A stretch of 33,488 nucleotides of DNA from Bacillota bacterium (lineage in GTDB: Bacteria; Bacillota; Sulfobacillia; Thermaerobacterales; RSA17), in the NCBI GenBank assembly GCA_017577485.1, contig PKRI01000024.1, positions 1 through 33,488 of the forward strand, given 5' to 3'. This document shows positions 31,920 through 33,488 of the stretch, in pieces. Under the pieces are notes generated by a model. It was given only the letters and a program-made list of their open reading frames with translations. It searched no databases and was not told the origin of the DNA. Position numbers and translations under genes: made by a program. Numbering within the stretch: position 1 is the first letter of the stretch; each line of letters starts with the position of its first letter.

Positions 31920-33488
31920 TTGCCGAGACGGCGCAAGCACGAGGGGGCCGGCCGCCGCGGGGGCCGCGGCCGGCGACGCGACCTGCTCGATGACGACCTT
32001 ACCCTGGACGACTGGGACCGGACGGCGGCCACCGAAGCCGCCGGCGCAGCGCCGCCGGCGTCCCGGCCGGCCCCCGGCCGCGACGAGCCGCCTTCGCCGG
32101 CCGCCATCATCCACGAGCGCACGGGCGGCCTGCCCATCGCCTGCATCTACACCGACGACATCACCGACTTCGCCGTGACCACCGAGAAGCTGGCCGACCA
32201 CGCCGTCGACGCCTCCAAACTCAAGGCCGGGGCGGTCCGGCGCGAGGCCCTGGCCGACCAGGCCGTCGACGCATCCAAGCTGGCCGACGGCAGCGTCACC
32301 ACCGCCAAGATCGCCCCCGGGGCGGTGGACCACCGCCACCTGGCCGACGGCGCCGTGACCGCCGAGAAGATCCAGAACCGCAGCATCACCGCCGACAAGC
32401 TGGCCGACGGCGCCATCGACACCGCCAAGCTGGCCGACGGGTCCATCGACGGCAGCAAGCTGGCCGAGGGCGCCGTCGAGGGGAAGCATATCCGGGCCGG
32501 GGCCATCGCACCCGATCACATCCGCGACCAGTCCATCACCTCGCAGAAGATCCGCAAAGGGTCCATCCGCACGGAGGACCTGGCCAACGGGGCCGTGGAC
32601 ACCGCCAAGCTGGCCGACGCCGCCGTGACCTCGGCCAAGCTGCGGGACCACGCCGTCACCGAGACCAAGCTGGCCCCCGACGCGGTGGGACCCGACCACA
32701 TCCGGGACCAGGCCGTACGGGACCGGCACCTGGCACCCGGCAGCGTGGGCGCCGGCCACATCGCGGCCCGGGCCGTGGGGCCCCAGCACCTGGCCCCCGG
32801 CACCGTGGGGCCTGACCTGCTGGCCCGGGGCTCCGTCACCGCCGCCCACCTGCAGCCCGGATCCGTGGGCGGGGAGGCACTGGCGCCCGGCGCCGTCGGC
32901 GGCGACCACCTGGCCGAGGGCAGCGTCGGTCCCCGGCACCTGTCCGAGGGGGCCGTCCAGGCCCGGCACCTCGAGCCTGGCGCCGTGGTGACCACCCACC
33001 TGGCCGACCGGTCGGTGACCACCGCCAAGCTGGCTCCCGAGGCGGTGTCCACCGACAAGCTCACCGACCAGGCCGTCACCGCCGCCAAGCTGGCGCCCCG
33101 GGCCGTCACCGAGGACCACCTGGCACCCGAATCGGTGACCAGCAAGAAGCTGGCCACCGGTGCCGTCCGGGGCCGGCAGATCGCCGACGCGGCTGTAACC
33201 GCCCGGCACATCGCCGACGGTGCTGTGGAAGGGCGACACCTGGCCCGGGGGGCGGTGCAGGAGGCCCACCTGGCCCCCGGGGCGGTGACCCGGGAACACC
33301 TGGCCCCGGGCATCATCGGCCCGGACCAGCTGCCCGAGGGCCTGGTGACCGGGCGCCACCTGGCGGACGGGGCGGTAGCCGGCCGCCACCTGGCCGATGG
33401 GGCCGTGGAAGCCCGGCACCTGGCCGACGGGGCCGTCATGGCCGCAAACCTGGCCGAGGGCTCGGTGGGAGGCCGGCATCTTCAGGAA
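31920..33488 (+). CDS. Decapeptide-repeat protein, 44 perfect-length repeats visible (3' end outside window)
   Basis: The only plus-strand gene. The frame opens after a stop at 31875 and has no ATG; TTG at 31920 follows GAGGGGGG by 7 nt. 523 codons are visible and no stop occurs before the right edge. Residues 1-20 are strongly basic (Arg-rich), 21-33 acidic (D-L-L-D-D-D-L-T-L-D-D-W-D), 34-62 Ala/Pro-rich, then A-I-I-H-E-R-T-G-G-L-P-I-A-C-I-Y-T-D-D. From residue 81 come 44 tandem 10-residue units. No signal peptide is seen. Repeats of the L-A-D-G-A-V-T-T-A-K sort occur in phage tail fibres and assorted bacterial proteins; they are likely to form an elongated beta structure. The C-terminal domain, which may tell the function, lies outside. 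Antisense open frames here are by-products of the periodicity. Confidence 0.85.
   Translation, partial: MPRRRKHEGAGRRGGRGRRRDLLDDDLTLDDWDRTAATEAAGAAPPASRPAPGRDEPPSPAAIIHERTGGLPIACIYTDDITDFAVTTEKLADHAVDASKLKAGAVRREALADQAVDASKLADGSVTTAKIAPGAVDHRHLADGAVTAEKIQNRSITADKLADGAIDTAKLADGSIDGSKLAEGAVEGKHIRAGAIAPDHIRDQSITSQKIRKGSIRTEDLANGAVDTAKLADAAVTSAKLRDHAVTETKLAPDAVGPDHIRDQAVRDRHLAPGSVGAGHIAARAVGPQHLAPGTVGPDLLARGSVTAAHLQPGSVGGEALAPGAVGGDHLAEGSVGPRHLSEGAVQARHLEPGAVVTTHLADRSVTTAKLAPEAVSTDKLTDQAVTAAKLAPRAVTEDHLAPESVTSKKLATGAVRGRQIADAAVTARHIADGAVEGRHLARGAVQEAHLAPGAVTREHLAPGIIGPDQLPEGLVTGRHLADGAVAGRHLADGAVEARHLADGAVMAANLAEGSVGGRHLQE
32160..33479 (+). repeat. 44 tandem 30-bp units encoding a decapeptide repeat
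   Basis: Pattern: position 1 Leu (34) or Ile (10) in all 44; position 2 mostly Ala; 3 Asp/Pro/Glu; 4 often Gly; 5 mostly Ala/Ser; position 6 Val or Ile in all 44; 7-9 variable; position 10 Lys in 16 and His in 21. Lys dominates in units 1-17 (12 of 17) and His from unit 18 on. No insertion or deletion breaks the 30-bp register. Hydrophobic residues fall every five, as in solenoid or fibre repeats, but G/x precede them where pentapeptide-repeat proteins need Ala. Units differ in DNA sequence, so the array is old. Confidence 0.93.

Noticed and set aside
31872..33479. Large antisense open frame (535 codons) and two shorter ones opposite the repeat gene
   Set aside because: They are the complement of the 30-bp array read in other frames; they look repetitive (G-Q-V-G-G type) but have no ribosome site, and the plus-strand frame has the sensible N-terminus, start and hydrophobic pattern.
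32160..33479. CRISPR array
   Set aside because: The 30-bp period has no alternating repeat/spacer structure; all units are translated in one frame with conserved residues.
32160..33479. Standard pentapeptide-repeat (A-D/N-L-x-x) protein
   Set aside because: Hydrophobic residues are spaced by five, but the i-2 position is Gly or variable rather than Ala, so the right-handed quadrilateral helix rule is not met.

Overview
This window is a GC-rich (about 70% by eye) chromosomal segment of an endospore-forming Firmicute. It carries spo0A, spoIVB, spoIIM, the spoIIAA-spoIIAB-sigF operon, spoVAC/AD/AE/AF and dacF, so the sporulation identity is secure. The high GC and frequent TTG and GTG starts suggest a Thermaerobacter/Symbiobacterium/Sulfobacillus-like lineage; that assignment is inference from base composition and gene order only. 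Every recognisable gene except the last lies on the minus strand, so transcription runs from high to low coordinates.

Layout in the direction of transcription (right to left). Positions 31.8-28.2 kb: a small membrane protein with a possible PH-like domain, a patatin-like phospholipase, isocitrate dehydrogenase and a membrane protein with a degraded nuclease-like core. Positions 28.2-23.5 kb: argR-recN-spoIVB-spo0A, in the Bacillus subtilis order, with a strong terminator between spoIVB and spo0A. Positions 23.4-19.9 kb: an envelope/division cluster of steA, an MctB/SteB-like protein, a family-2 glycosyltransferase and an MraY/WecA-like phosphoglycosyl transferase, the last three joined by 4-bp GTGA overlaps. 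Positions 19.9-17.5 kb: a short leader with a candidate leader ORF and terminator, then two tandem leucine-dehydrogenase-family genes. Positions 17.4-14.8 kb: an unrecognised gene, a DUF3866 gene and spoIIM. Positions 14.5-10.7 kb: xerD, selA and dacF, ending in a near-perfect terminator. Positions 10.6-5.2 kb: spoIIAA-spoIIAB-sigF, a dodecin gene, then spoVAC-AD-AE-AF. Positions 5.1-1 kb: lysA, an M50 protease, trpS, scpA, scpB and a LipL-like acyltransferase cut by the left edge.

How the genes fit together. Spo0A starts sporulation; SpoIIAA/SpoIIAB/SigF set the forespore programme; SpoIIM acts in engulfment; SpoIVB signals from forespore to mother cell; SpoVA proteins load dipicolinic acid into the spore; LysA makes lysine from diaminopimelate at the end of the spoVA cluster, as in B. 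subtilis. Candidate promoters fit these roles: sigma-H-like sites before spoIIAA and xerD, and forespore (sigma-G/F-like) sites before dodecin-spoVA, dacF and spoIVB. These were matched by eye and are not proven.

The most unusual object is the only plus-strand gene, starting at a TTG at 31920 and running off the right edge. After an 80-residue charged N-terminus it encodes 44 consecutive 10-residue repeats (L-A-D-G-A-V-x-x-x-K/H type) with no insertion or deletion over 1,320 bp. A sigma-K-like promoter sits upstream, which raises the possibility of a late mother-cell, spore-surface fibre protein. The large open frames on the opposite strand of this region are by-products of the 30-bp periodicity.
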